From Nibribacter roseus (lineage in GTDB: Bacteria; Bacteroidota; Bacteroidia; Cytophagales; Hymenobacteraceae): a DNA stretch of 64,000 nucleotides. How positions within the stretch are numbered: the first letter of the stretch is position 1; each line of letters starts with the position of its first letter. Under the pieces are notes generated by a model. That model was not told the origin of the DNA. It saw only the letters and a list, made by a program, of their open reading frames with translations, and searched no databases. Position numbers and translations under genes: made by a program. Where the stretch lies: NCBI RefSeq assembly GCF_042662225.1, contig NZ_JBHSYQ010000008.1:259803-323802 (forward strand), written 5' to 3'. Shown here piece by piece: positions 26,183 through 34,696 of this stretch.

Positions 26183-26593
26183 ATGCTGCTGCTCAAAGAT
26201 AGTTTGGTTGAGTTACATTATGATGTTACCACAGATATACTGTCCATGAAGTGGCCTGATCTTACAGGTCTGACCAAGTCAGAAATCATGCATTCCTTGA
26301 AGAAAGTAATAGATACACTCAAGTTCTATGATATCAAGAAATTCTTGATAGACAGCCGTGGCAACAGAATAGAGGTACCGGTAGAAGACCACCGGCAAGT
26401 GGTACACCAGTTTGGGGTACAACTGTTGACAACCCGGGTTGAAAAGCTAGCCCGAATAGCCTCCAATGACATGGTAAGGGAAGACAGAACCCATAAGCTG
26501 GTTGAAGAGGTAAATAAAGAAATAACCTTTAACATGCAGTTTCAGGAGTTTGATAACGAACAAGCTGCTTTAGCATGGTTGAAGGGGCATTAA
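26183..26593 (+). CDS. STAS/SpoIIAA-like protein, copy 1
   Basis: 136 residues, cytoplasmic. Alternating strand-helix pattern: ELHYDVTTDILSMKWP, then a helix to KKVIDTLKFYDIKKFLIDSRGNRIEVP, and a C-terminal MQFQEFDNEQAALAWLKGH. This is the SpoIIAA-like/STAS-SEC14-type fold found in tandem in Cytophagales. It lacks the classical DSxG phosphorylation motif. It is followed 195 bases later by a paralogue with the same layout but a frameshift. Role unknown; regulation through protein binding is an inference. Confidence 0.7.
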   Translation: MLLLKDSLVELHYDVTTDILSMKWPDLTGLTKSEIMHSLKKVIDTLKFYDIKKFLIDSRGNRIEVPVEDHRQVVHQFGVQLLTTRVEKLARIASNDMVREDRTHKLVEEVNKEITFNMQFQEFDNEQAALAWLKGH

Positions 26594-26787
26594 TTTTATC
26601 ACTTCTTCATGTCATTTGTTTATTTGTCGGCTCAAAAATTACTCTTCATACATACCTTTTCTGTTAAATAAAGTATATACTAAAATATACTCCTTCTAAG
26701 AATAAGCAACAGGAGCTATCATACCTATTTCAGCCTTCTATTTAGTTAAAGTCTACTCAAAATTGAATAAGCTAAATAACTACTGCT

Positions 26788-27221
26788 ATGGAACGCGAGT
26801 CCGTTATTCTTAAACAGAACCAGCTGTACACCGTCTGCCACTATTCCCGAGACAAAATTTTGCAACTTACTTGGGTTCAGGAACCTTCCCCTGCCAAATA
26901 TCAACAGGGCACCTTGGTTTTCTGAAACTTCTGCATGAGTATAGGGTCAAAAAAGTAATACTAGACAGTAGCAAAAGAGGCAATCCTACCCCTCAAGATC
27001 TGATATGGCTTTCGCACCAGGTAGCGCCAATTCTTTGTGACGAAGAAGTAAGACAGCTGGCGGTGGTCGTGCCCAAAGACCCTAATCACGCCCGAAATTT
27101 AGAATGTTGCCTGATGACCTCAGAAGTATGTTATGAGCTGCAATTCTTTTATGCAAGCCAAGATGCGTTAGAATGGCTCATTTCACCTTCCCAGCCGCAG
27201 CGGGGACGAGCCGTAGCCTAG
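26788..27221 (+). pseudogene. STAS/SpoIIAA-like protein, copy 2, frameshifted
   Basis: The ATG at 26788 opens a frame (MERESVILKQNQLY...KYQQGTLVF) that meets a stop at 26923-26925. The homologous continuation (FLKLLHEYRVKKVILDSSKRGN ... LEWLISP) lies in the next frame to 27221. One extra T in the run at about 26919-26922 would join the halves into a 144-residue protein that aligns end to end with copy 1: KKVILDSSKRG matches KKFLIDSRGNR, and LQFFYASQDALEWL matches MQFQEFDNEQAALAWL. It is either a recent pseudogene, a switchable gene or a sequencing error. Confidence 0.75.
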
Positions 27222-27238
27222 CTGGGCAGTGATATCAT

Positions 27239-27296
27239 TGATTATCTATGCTTTAAGCCTGTTTTTAGTAAAACAGGCTTAAAGCATAGATAATCA
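27239..27296. repeat. PAL36 palindrome with extended arms (27-bp perfect stem)
   Basis: TGATTATCTATGCTTTAAGC then CTGTTTT (27239-27265) pairs perfectly with 27270-27296 around a 4-base loop. The outer 12 bases are specific to this locus. It is probably a terminator of the + strand gene pair. Confidence 0.85.
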
Positions 27297-27300
27297 CTTT

Positions 27301-27454
27301 GTCATCCTGAGCGAAGCCGAAGGATCTAACGAAGACTTCTTCAAATGAGGTAACAAAGGTCACGAACAATAATCTTTTACTATTTTGACAAAAGGCAACA
27401 GTATTTTCTTTAATATGCCTCTCCGTTAGATCCTTCGACATCGCTCAGGATAAC
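27301..27454. repeat. Inverted pair of R6 repeats
   Basis: GTCATCCTGAGCGAAGCCGA followed by AGGATCTAACG (27301-27331) is repeated inverted at 27424-27454 with a few changes, enclosing 92 AT-rich bases without a gene. A single R6 copy occurs at 52874 and diverged ones near 42140. Confidence 0.8.
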
Positions 27455-27547
27455 CGAAAAAGAAAGGAAAAGCTTTTAGCCAGAGACAATAGTTAATCCA
27501 CGCGCTTCAGATATGTGGAAACTTCGATTTACTGTGTCTACACAAAA

Positions 27548-27585
27548 AAAAGCAGCTAACTGGGTTATTCCCAATAGCTGCTTTT
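27548..27585 (-). terminator. Terminator of the GH97 gene
   Basis: AAAAGCAGCTA/TAGCTGCTTTT stem with inner TGGG/CCCA pair. Read on the minus strand it ends in eight T, 22 bases after the GH97 stop. Confidence 0.85.
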
Positions 27586-27606
27586 GCTTCGGTAGAATCA
27601 AAAAAA

Positions 27607-29622
27607 CTACTTCTTATAAATTCTGGCAACGTAGCCACCACCGGGTGCCATAGAGATTTTGAGCTTGCGGTTCTGCGGAACGTCAACAGTTTCTCGTTTG
27701 TAATCAGAGGCCATCTTGTCGGCGTTTATGCCATCTTTGAAAACCTCTGCCACAAAATTGCCTTCGCCTAAAAACGACAAGTCCAGTTCCATATCGCGGG
27801 CACTCCAGTTGGTCATGGCACCAACGTACCAGTCATTCCCCTTGCGGCGGGCAATGGCAATATGTTCCCCTATTTTTCCGTCAAGCGCTACGGTATTGTC
27901 CCAGGTTTCAGGTACGGAAGAGATAAAAGCGGTGCTTTCGCGCTCTTTCAGGTAATTGGTGGGGCTGTCGGCCAGCATGTTCAGCGGCGATTCAAAGATC
28001 ACATACATGGCCAGCTGACGCGCGCGCGTGCCTTGGCTCATAGGCTCTGAATACACGGGGCGGTAATTTGCTTTGGTGGCATTGCGCATGGCACCTTGGG
28101 TATAGTCTATAGGGCCAGCCAGCATTCTGATGTAAGGCATAGTCACGTCATAAGTCACCTGGTCCACGTCCGGGTCAGACCACTTCATCTGCTCCAGCCC
28201 ATGCACTCCTTCAAAGTTAATGACGTTAGGGTACGTGCGGTGCATGCCAGTAGGCTTATACGCCCCATGGAAGTTAATGAGCAGGTTGTATTTGGCTCCT
28301 ACTTCGGCGGCACGGTAATAGAAATCTACGGCCTGCTGGTCATCGCGGTCCATGAAATCTACTTTAAAGCCCTTCACGCCCATATTGGCGTAGTGCTTAG
28401 CCAAATTCTCCATATCGCGGTCAAAGGCGTGGTAACCTGCCCATAGAATGATACCTACGTTGCGCTCCTTGGCGTAATCTACCAACTCCTTCAGGTTAAT
28501 TTCAGGTATTACTTTCAGCATGTCGGCTTCGCCTTTCACACTCCAGCCTTCGTCCAGAATGACGTACTCAATTTTGTTGTTTGAGGCGAAGTCAATGTAA
28601 TATTTATAAGTGTCGTTGTTGATGCCAGATTTAAAATCCACACCGCCAATGTTCCAGGCATTCCACCAGTCCCATGCCACTTTACCCGGATTGATCCAAG
28701 ACACATCTTTCACCTGGCTAGGTGCTGCCAGCTTATACACCATGTCACTGTCGGCGAGGTCTTTGTCCTGAGCCGAGATGACCATTACCCGCCAAGGGAA
28801 ACTTCTGCTGCCTTTGGCCTTGGCAATAAAGTTCTCGCGCTCTTTTACCAGCAGCTGCAGGTTGTTGTGCCCGCCTTGCTCAATTCGTTTCGGGTACGGA
28901 GCAAATACGCTGTTCAGCGAAGCTTTCCCAGTTTTATTGGTTAAAAACAAGCCTGGGTAGCTCTCCAAATCAGCTTCGGTTATCACTACCTTTTTCTGGG
29001 ATGTCACCTCCACGGCCAGCGGCAGAAAGGCAATACGTTGAGGGTCAACTTCTGAAAGCGGCAAGTGCGCGTAAACGTTCTCAAATGAATTCCAGAACTG
29101 AGATTCAATTGTAGACTTCTTCTCGGTAGATGTTTTTTTCTCCAGTTTCACGTAGGGCACTAAAGCTTTGTGGTCGGCGGGAAAATTGTAAGCCACTTCT
29201 TCGTCTTGCACCACGAAATCTTTCTTTTTAGAAGTAGCGAACCGGTAGGCCACGCCATCGTTGTACGCCCTGAAGATGACCCTGTAGTCGCCCTTGAAGT
29301 TCAGCACCAGTTCATTGTAATGGTCTTTTACTTCAGCTCTTTTGTAGATTGGAGCTTTAATGGTTTGGTTCACCGTATTTTTCCTGGCATTCTGCAGTTT
29401 TGGTTTACCGCCCAAAACCTCTCCGTTGGCCAGCGTCATAGAAATTGGCGACGGTGCCAGTACTTCATCTGACCCGTGGGTAACGCTGTAGGTGATTTTG
29501 TTTTGCAGGTTTACCGTTACTTTGATTGTGCCGTCTGGCGACTGCAGCATGTGTGAAGATTGGGCTTTTGCGGCCACAACAGAGATCATCAGCAGTAGCA
29601 GGTACAACAAATAGTATTTCAT
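27607..29622 (-). CDS. GH97 family glycosidase, secreted
   Basis: 671 residues, full length. The signal peptide ends near VAAKAQ (residue 21). Domains: N-terminal beta-supersandwich (SSHMLQSPDGTIKVTV onward), a TIM barrel from about residue 300 (PGKVAWDWWNAWN, YVILDEGWS, NVGIILWAGY, GFKVDFMDRDDQ, INFHGAYKPTGMHRTYPN, NFEGVHGLEQ) and a C-terminal beta domain. The aspartate in KVDFMDRDDQ is at the nucleophile position of retaining GH97 enzymes, while SusB-type inverting members lack it, so an alpha-galactosidase-like retaining enzyme is favoured. Calcium-dependent in the family. No SusC/D genes are adjacent. Confidence 0.92.
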   Translation of the reverse strand: MKYYLLYLLLLMISVVAAKAQSSHMLQSPDGTIKVTVNLQNKITYSVTHGSDEVLAPSPISMTLANGEVLGGKPKLQNARKNTVNQTIKAPIYKRAEVKDHYNELVLNFKGDYRVIFRAYNDGVAYRFATSKKKDFVVQDEEVAYNFPADHKALVPYVKLEKKTSTEKKSTIESQFWNSFENVYAHLPLSEVDPQRIAFLPLAVEVTSQKKVVITEADLESYPGLFLTNKTGKASLNSVFAPYPKRIEQGGHNNLQLLVKERENFIAKAKGSRSFPWRVMVISAQDKDLADSDMVYKLAAPSQVKDVSWINPGKVAWDWWNAWNIGGVDFKSGINNDTYKYYIDFASNNKIEYVILDEGWSVKGEADMLKVIPEINLKELVDYAKERNVGIILWAGYHAFDRDMENLAKHYANMGVKGFKVDFMDRDDQQAVDFYYRAAEVGAKYNLLINFHGAYKPTGMHRTYPNVINFEGVHGLEQMKWSDPDVDQVTYDVTMPYIRMLAGPIDYTQGAMRNATKANYRPVYSEPMSQGTRARQLAMYVIFESPLNMLADSPTNYLKERESTAFISSVPETWDNTVALDGKIGEHIAIARRKGNDWYVGAMTNWSARDMELDLSFLGEGNFVAEVFKDGINADKMASDYKRETVDVPQNRKLKISMAPGGGYVARIYKK

Positions 29623-29784
29623 ATAAGGCGGTTGGGTTTGTTCAAGTTCTAACTTACAAATTACCGATAGAAGATAAAAGTAAAAGCTATTAAGCGGCCA
29701 ATATTACCTATATGAAGCACTACCTTGGCAGAGAAAGCAGGTATTGGGGCGTTAAAATTCTACCTTTCATAACCATCAAGGAGC

Positions 29785-30540
29785 ATGTACCCTTTCATTT
29801 TTAAAGTCATTAATTCAGAGCAGACAAATGTCCTTTCAGCCACCGAGCCAATGGCGTATGTTTGTGCCATGGAAGAGCATTTCTATACCGAATACCGAAC
29901 AAAAATTACTTTGTTCATGCAGGCGCATACGGCTCTGCAGGCGCAGTACCACATTACAGAGGTGCACGCGCAGGCGCAACAGGTTCTGTTAAAACAGGGG
30001 GCTGCGCCGAAGGGGGTATTTATTATTGCCTCCGGACTGGTAAAGGTAACGCGCACTACTGCCACCGGCCAATCATTTACCTTGGGTGTGTTTGGTCCCG
30101 GCGAGGTAGAGGGCGACGTGGAAGCCATTATGCACATGCCCTACTTCTGCACCGTGCAGGCGCTCACCAACTGCACCTTCTACCACATTAGCTCCCTGCA
30201 GTTTCTGAAGATGCTGGCCCAGGAGCCAGACTTCAACCTGCTCGTGCACCGGTCTATGGCCTCTAAGCTGCTCAACACCTCGTTGCAGACTTCTATCCAA
30301 AGCACCAATCGTCTCATCTACACCCTGCTTATTGTGCTGCGCGAGCTCTCCCGGCTGAACGAACTGCAAATTACCAAAGCTTTGCTGACCGAGCTGCTGG
30401 GCACCTCGCAACGTAACCTGAACCGTTTACTGGCTCAACTAGAAGAAGAAAACCTAATTACAGTAACTGGGGCCGCGGTGACCCAAATGAACCGCCGCGA
30501 CATTGAAAAAAGAATAGAAATTTATGACTTCGAAGTATAA
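29785..30540 (+). CDS. Crp/Fnr-family transcriptional regulator
   Basis: 251 residues from ATG 29785, or 223 from ATG 29869 (MEEHFYTEYRTK). The later start fits the family length better; the AAGGAG at 29778-29783 is only one base from the first ATG and is too close for normal use. The cyclic-nucleotide-binding beta-roll runs from about residue 60 to 145 (VFIIASGLVKVTR, FGPGEVEGDVEAIMH) and a winged helix from about 185 (ITKALLTELLGTSQRNLNRLLAQLEEENLI). The cAMP-contact arginine pattern is absent, so the ligand is unknown. Its stop overlaps the start of the acyltransferase gene by 17 bases; the two are probably one unit, and the regulator may control it. Confidence 0.88.
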   Translation: MYPFIFKVINSEQTNVLSATEPMAYVCAMEEHFYTEYRTKITLFMQAHTALQAQYHITEVHAQAQQVLLKQGAAPKGVFIIASGLVKVTRTTATGQSFTLGVFGPGEVEGDVEAIMHMPYFCTVQALTNCTFYHISSLQFLKMLAQEPDFNLLVHRSMASKLLNTSLQTSIQSTNRLIYTLLIVLRELSRLNELQITKALLTELLGTSQRNLNRLLAQLEEENLITVTGAAVTQMNRRDIEKRIEIYDFEV

Positions 30541-31180
30541 CCACCAACCTATTGCCCTGGAGGGTTGGGACCGTGAAGAGCAGTTCCGCTTCTTTAGCAC
30601 TTTTACGCAGCCATTCTTTAATGTGCACACCGAGGTAGACATCACCCCTCTTTACCATTATTGCCAACGTCACCAGCTATCGGTATTTCTGGCGTATCTG
30701 TACGTGACTTTAGAGGCTGCCCGCTCCGTTGAGAACTTCCGGCTACGCCTGCAGAACAACGGGGTGGTGCTGTATGAGGGCTTAGACCTTTCTACCACCA
30801 TTCTAAAAAACAACCAAACCATTGCCTTTGTAAGCTTGCCTTACCAGGAAACCCTGCTGGAGTTCAGCTCCAACGCCCGGCAAATTATTAATGAGGCCAA
30901 AGAGAGCAAGAACCTGTTTATCGGCTATCAAGGGGCTGATTTGCTACATCTCACCACCTTGCCCTGGTTTAAGTTCAACGGCATGGAGCATGCCTTTTCC
31001 GTGAACCCGCAGGAGGCGGGAATTCCTAAGATTGCGTACGGACGGCTTGAGGTGCTGCCAGACAAAGTAACTCTGCCCCTGAGCGTAGCCCTGCATCACG
31101 CCCTAGCCGATGGTTACCACCTGCACCTGTTTCTACAGCAAATGCAGGGCTATATCAATGCTTTCAGCTTTGTTGATTAA
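30524..31180 (+). CDS. Chloramphenicol acetyltransferase-like (CAT type A fold) protein
   Basis: 218 residues, CAT size. The family signatures are present: an N-terminal FRFFSTFTQPFFNVHTEVDIT, and the catalytic-histidine motif HHALADGYHLHLFLQQM near residues 187-203, corresponding to HHAVCDG in CAT. LPWFKFNGMEHAF matches the CAT sheet region. These trimeric enzymes transfer acetyl from acetyl-CoA to a hydroxyl. Whether chloramphenicol is the substrate cannot be decided; chromosomal CAT-like homologues in Bacteroidota are often not resistance genes. The start lies inside the Crp-family gene, giving translational coupling. Confidence 0.85.
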   Translation: MTSKYNHQPIALEGWDREEQFRFFSTFTQPFFNVHTEVDITPLYHYCQRHQLSVFLAYLYVTLEAARSVENFRLRLQNNGVVLYEGLDLSTTILKNNQTIAFVSLPYQETLLEFSSNARQIINEAKESKNLFIGYQGADLLHLTTLPWFKFNGMEHAFSVNPQEAGIPKIAYGRLEVLPDKVTLPLSVALHHALADGYHLHLFLQQMQGYINAFSFVD

Positions 31181-31240
31181 GATTCTGACATAATCTAAAT
31201 TTCGCTAAATTACTGACTGCAAATATTTAGCACCTATACC

Positions 31241-31801
31241 ATGGAGGCATCCGCTATTCTACAGGCCACCGCTTTTCCTGAATTGAAAACAGAAAGGCTG
31301 TTACTTCGCCAGTTCAAACAATCTGATCTAGAAAATGTATTCCTGGGCCTTTCCCACCCAGACGTGATCAAGTACTATGGCGTCAACTACACCAGCCTGG
31401 AAGACACCCAGCGGCAATTAGACTGGTTCTGGGAAAACGAGCAGAACCAAACTGGTATCTGGTGGGCCGTTTGCTCGCCAGATAACCAAGTCTTTTATGG
31501 CGGCGGCGGCCTGAGCAGCATGAGCCTAGAGCACCGAAAAGCCGAGATTGGTTTCTGGCTTTTGCCTGAGTACTGGGGAAAAGGCATCATGCCAGAGGCC
31601 ATGCCCCTTATTTTCGACTACGCTTTTCAGCAACTGAACCTTCACCGCATTGAGGGGCTGGTGGAGTCTGACAACGACATCTGCAAAAAAGCGGTGCGTA
31701 AATTAAATTTCATTCATGAGGGCACCATGGTAGACTGCGAAATGAAAAATGGTCGCTTTATCAGCATTGATATTTTCGCCAAGTTTAATACCTACAATTA
31801 A
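31241..31801 (+). CDS. GNAT N-acetyltransferase (RimJ/RimL type)
   Basis: 186 residues, cytoplasmic. It begins with the RimJ/L-like TERLLLRQFKQSDLENVFLGLSHPDVIKYYG; the acetyl-CoA-binding region is AEIGFWLLPEYWGKGIMPEAMPLIFDYAF, followed by HRIEGLVESDNDICKKAVRKLNF, typical of the subfamily that acetylates ribosomal protein or amino-acid N-termini. The actual acceptor is unknown. It is 60 bases after the CAT-like gene and followed by a PAL36-type hairpin. Confidence 0.9.
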   Translation: MEASAILQATAFPELKTERLLLRQFKQSDLENVFLGLSHPDVIKYYGVNYTSLEDTQRQLDWFWENEQNQTGIWWAVCSPDNQVFYGGGGLSSMSLEHRKAEIGFWLLPEYWGKGIMPEAMPLIFDYAFQQLNLHRIEGLVESDNDICKKAVRKLNFIHEGTMVDCEMKNGRFISIDIFAKFNTYN

Positions 31802-31821
31802 GTTCAGCCGCACTTAAACTT

Positions 31822-31871
31822 AAAACCTGTTTCAGGCCTGTTTTCAGAAAATCAGTCCTGAAACAGGTTTT
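31822..31871. repeat. PAL36 palindrome with extended arms
   Basis: AAAACCTGTTTCAGGCCTGT then TTT pairs with 31848-31871 with two mismatches. The outer AAAACCTG/CAGGTTTT pair is locus-specific. It lies 20 bases after the GNAT stop and probably terminates it. Confidence 0.8.
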
Positions 31872-31943
31872 GTTGTTTAGTCTCCTACCTTTTGCCACTG
31901 GATTGCGTTACACCTTTTCAGACAATACTCACGCTCACTTTAC

Positions 31944-32198
31944 ATGAAAAGTATGACCCAACGGGAAGTAACCGACCAAGACAACCTCACCTGGACCTGC
32001 GTGCAGGCGTATGCGGGCTTAAATGACAAGGCAGCCGACAAAGCCACTGAGCTGGCTGAAACGGATGAAGGCAAAGTAACCGTGGTGTGCACGCCCAGCG
32101 GCCAAGCCCAAACCGTGCGGCTAGAGGTGCCAGTAAACTGGCTAAGTAATCTCTCTGACAAAGAACTGGTTCAACAAATACAGCAAGCCAGAAAGTAG
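31944..32198 (+). CDS. Hypothetical 84-residue protein
   Basis: Acidic, with one cysteine-containing segment (DNLTWTCVQAYAGLND) and a mixed alpha/beta look: KVTVVCTPSGQAQTVRLEVP followed by helix SDKELVQQIQQARK. No family was recognised and no signal peptide is seen. Good coding composition and a PAL36 terminator-like hairpin 26 bases after the stop support a real gene. A second in-frame ATG at 31953 (MTQREV) is possible. Confidence 0.65.
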   Translation: MKSMTQREVTDQDNLTWTCVQAYAGLNDKAADKATELAETDEGKVTVVCTPSGQAQTVRLEVPVNWLSNLSDKELVQQIQQARK

Positions 32199-32224
32199 AA
32201 TAGCAAGACCAGGAAGCTGAGAAA

Positions 32225-32280
32225 CAGAAAAGCCGTTTTGGGCCTGATTTAAAAAAATCAGGCCCAAAACGGCTTTTCTG
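32225..32280. repeat. PAL36 palindrome with extended arms (26-bp perfect stem)
   Basis: CAGAAAAGCCGTTTTGGGCC then TGATTT (32225-32250) pairs perfectly with 32255-32280 around AAAA. It lies between two convergent genes and is likely a bidirectional terminator. Confidence 0.88.
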
Positions 32281-32292
32281 TTATTTTTAAGT

Positions 32293-33387
32293 TTACCGCT
32301 GCAGCAATACTGGCTGCAAAGCCAGTTGCCGTAAATGCGCTATGTGCGAAAGTATGGCTGTTCTGGTTTTAGGAAACTCGTTGTACGCTACCCCAAATTC
32401 GGCGCAAGCCTCTTTAATGATTTTACTTATTTCAGGATAATGCACGTGCGAGATGCGGGGGAACAAGTGGTGCTCAATCTGAAAGTTCAGTCCGCCCGTT
32501 AACCAAGACACAATCTTGTTTTTGGTAGCAAAGTTGGCAGTTGTTTTAAGCTGGTGCAATGCCCACTCATCTTCTATTTTGTTCGAAGGCTGAGCCGGCA
32601 TAGGAAAATGGGCGTGTTCTACTGTGTGCGCTAACTGGAAAACGATGCTCAACACCAAGCCGGTAAACATACCGTACACCAGAAAACCTATTAACCAAGG
32701 CAAAAAGCCAACGGTGTAAATCGGTAGCACTACAAAAAGCATAAAGTGCAACACTTTAAAGCCCCAGAAAGAAAGGTGCTCCTTGGTGCTCATTTTTTTG
32801 ATTGGAATGTCACCTACCTTTTGGGTGAAGTACTTCACGTAATCGGTGAAGAATATCCAGTAGATGTACAGCATAGAGTAGGCACCCCAGAAATAATAAT
32901 GCTGGTAGCGGTGAATTTTCAGGTGTTCCTGGTTTTCGCACAGGCGAAGAAAAGGACGGGCATCAAGGTCATCGTCTACGCCATCAATATTAGTGTAGGT
33001 GTGGTGAATGATGTTGTGCTTGGTGGTCCACATGTGGATGTTCGCGCCTAGCATGTTCAATGATAAGCCAGCTAGTTCATTCACCCACTTCTTCTTACTG
33101 AAGCTTCCGTGGCCACCGTCGTGCATCACGTTAAACCCTATGGCAGCCGTTACGCCGCCCATTACAATGCATTCTATCAGAGCCAACCAAACAGGAGGCG
33201 TAAAGAATACCAAGTGAGTGTACAGCAGCACCATGCTGCTCAGCAACACGGCGGCTTTGGTGTATAGTTTATAGTTACCGGTGGGGTGTGTACCTATTTC
33301 TTCAAAATAGGCATTGGTGCGGCGCTTTAATTCAGAATAAAAAGAATTAGCTGGCGCTATGAATTTTGGTGTGGCCATATGTGACAA
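32293..33387 (-). CDS. Fatty acid desaturase (front-end / linoleoyl-CoA desaturase-like)
   Basis: About 361 residues from the likely start MATPKF at 33378. An integral membrane di-iron enzyme: the three histidine boxes are HDGGH (near 94-98), HNIIHH (near 131) and QIEHH (near 312), the last with Q instead of H as in delta-6/front-end desaturases. Hydrophobic segments lie near 45-90 and 160-245. The fused cytochrome b5 domain of eukaryotic enzymes is absent. It introduces a double bond into membrane acyl chains, probably for membrane fluidity. It is a single gene, read leftward. Confidence 0.92.
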   Translation of the reverse strand: MSHMATPKFIAPANSFYSELKRRTNAYFEEIGTHPTGNYKLYTKAAVLLSSMVLLYTHLVFFTPPVWLALIECIVMGGVTAAIGFNVMHDGGHGSFSKKKWVNELAGLSLNMLGANIHMWTTKHNIIHHTYTNIDGVDDDLDARPFLRLCENQEHLKIHRYQHYYFWGAYSMLYIYWIFFTDYVKYFTQKVGDIPIKKMSTKEHLSFWGFKVLHFMLFVVLPIYTVGFLPWLIGFLVYGMFTGLVLSIVFQLAHTVEHAHFPMPAQPSNKIEDEWALHQLKTTANFATKNKIVSWLTGGLNFQIEHHLFPRISHVHYPEISKIIKEACAEFGVAYNEFPKTRTAILSHIAHLRQLALQPVLLQR

Positions 33388-33652
33388 TTAAAGTTGAAAA
33401 AGGCTATAGAGCTATCTCAACGGTAATCGCCAATCAAATCCATAACATCTTGGCAAGGTAACGCTTTCTACGTAAGTATTAATTCCGAAATCCGAAAAAC
33501 AGCTTCTAATATTAGCTTATACGGCCTCGGCAACTACTATATTTGAACGTTTCCAACTTTAAGTTGGCTTCAGCAGCTGTTTTATCTGATGGAGCACCTC
33601 AGCACCTACTCCACCACACGAATGCTTCAGTTTATTTTATAGAAACTAAAAC

Positions 33653-34591
33653 CTATTTACTTTTTACCTGCGGGAGCAGATTATTGCTGGCCATCCAATG
33701 GAGGCAGCGGTCAAACCACAGATCTTGCGTGGTTTTATTGATCAGCCCAAACCCGTGACCGCCATTTTGGTAAACATGCAGCTCAGCGGGAATTTTGTGC
33801 TGGAGCAGCGCCTGGTAAAAAAGTAGGCTATTTTGCACGGGAACCGATTTGTCATCTGTGGCATGTACCAGAAAGGTAGGCGGTGTATCAGGTGTTACCT
33901 GTAAGTCATTAGAGAATTGCTTTCGTTTGTCAGCAGACGCTTTCTTGCCCAGCAGCAAATTGAAAGAGCCTCGGTGGGTAATAGTGGTATCGCTGCTGAT
34001 AACGGGGTATACCAACACCATAAAATCTGGCCGCAATGAAAGTTTTTCTGGGTTAGGAATGGCCTCACGCATAAAGTGGGTACCAGCTGTTGAGGCCAAA
34101 TGTCCACCTGCCGAGAAGCCCATGATCCCCACTCGCTTTGGGTCCACCTGCCACTCCTTCGCAAGTTTGCGAACGGTTAAAAGTGCCTGTTGGGCATCTT
34201 GCAACGGAGCCAGCTCTGGCTGAGGTGACACGGCCGAGTCTGGTAAGCGGTACTTTAACACGAAGGCTGCCACTCCCTGCTCTGCAAATTTCCTGGCTAC
34301 ATCAGTTCCTTCGTGGCTAAAAGCCAGTTTGGTGTAGCCGCCGCCCGGGCATATTACCACTGCCGTTCCGTTGCCCTTTCCTTTAGCCGGCAGAAAAACA
34401 GTTAATGTAGGCTTTCTTACGTTGGTAATGCTTTGACTTTTGTTTGGCCTTACCTCCAGCTTCTCTTCGTCAGTGCCCGGAAGTTGGTTGGGGATTTCAC
34501 CTGGGTATAAATTAATTTCAAGTGGTTTGTCTTGTGCCAAGCTTGTAAGGGATAAAAATCCTGCTACGAAAAGAAGAAGAAGTGTTTTCAT
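33653..34591 (-). CDS. Secreted alpha/beta hydrolase (esterase/acetyl xylan esterase-like)
   Basis: 312 residues from the ATG at 34591, chosen because it starts a clear signal peptide (KTLLLLFVAGFLSLTSLAQ); a frame open to 34660 would run through a PAL36 hairpin. Motifs: oxyanion CPGGGYTKLAFSHEG, nucleophile elbow GIMGFSAGGHLAS near residue 155, aspartate in VHATDDKSVPVQNS, and histidine in NGGHGFGL. This is the BD-FAE/XynB-like esterase group, often active on acetylated polysaccharides. It is probably periplasmic. The GH92/GH97 genes nearby make a role in glycan degradation plausible but unproven. Confidence 0.88.
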   Translation of the reverse strand: MKTLLLLFVAGFLSLTSLAQDKPLEINLYPGEIPNQLPGTDEEKLEVRPNKSQSITNVRKPTLTVFLPAKGKGNGTAVVICPGGGYTKLAFSHEGTDVARKFAEQGVAAFVLKYRLPDSAVSPQPELAPLQDAQQALLTVRKLAKEWQVDPKRVGIMGFSAGGHLASTAGTHFMREAIPNPEKLSLRPDFMVLVYPVISSDTTITHRGSFNLLLGKKASADKRKQFSNDLQVTPDTPPTFLVHATDDKSVPVQNSLLFYQALLQHKIPAELHVYQNGGHGFGLINKTTQDLWFDRCLHWMASNNLLPQVKSK

Positions 34592-34619
34592 GTAATGCGC
34601 TGGAAGTTTACTTAATCTG

Positions 34620-34673
34620 GCAGAAGCCGTTTTTAGCCTATTTTCTGTAAAACAGGTCAAAAACGGCTTCTGC
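34620..34673. repeat. PAL36 palindrome with extended arms
   Basis: GCAGAAGCCGTTTTT pairs perfectly with AAAAACGGCTTCTGC over 15 bases; the inner AGCCTATTTT/AAAACAGGT part has mismatches. It lies between DinB and the hydrolase on the same strand, so it likely terminates dinB. Confidence 0.8.
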
Positions 34674-34696
34674 AGAATTTATAGAAAGTGAATTTT

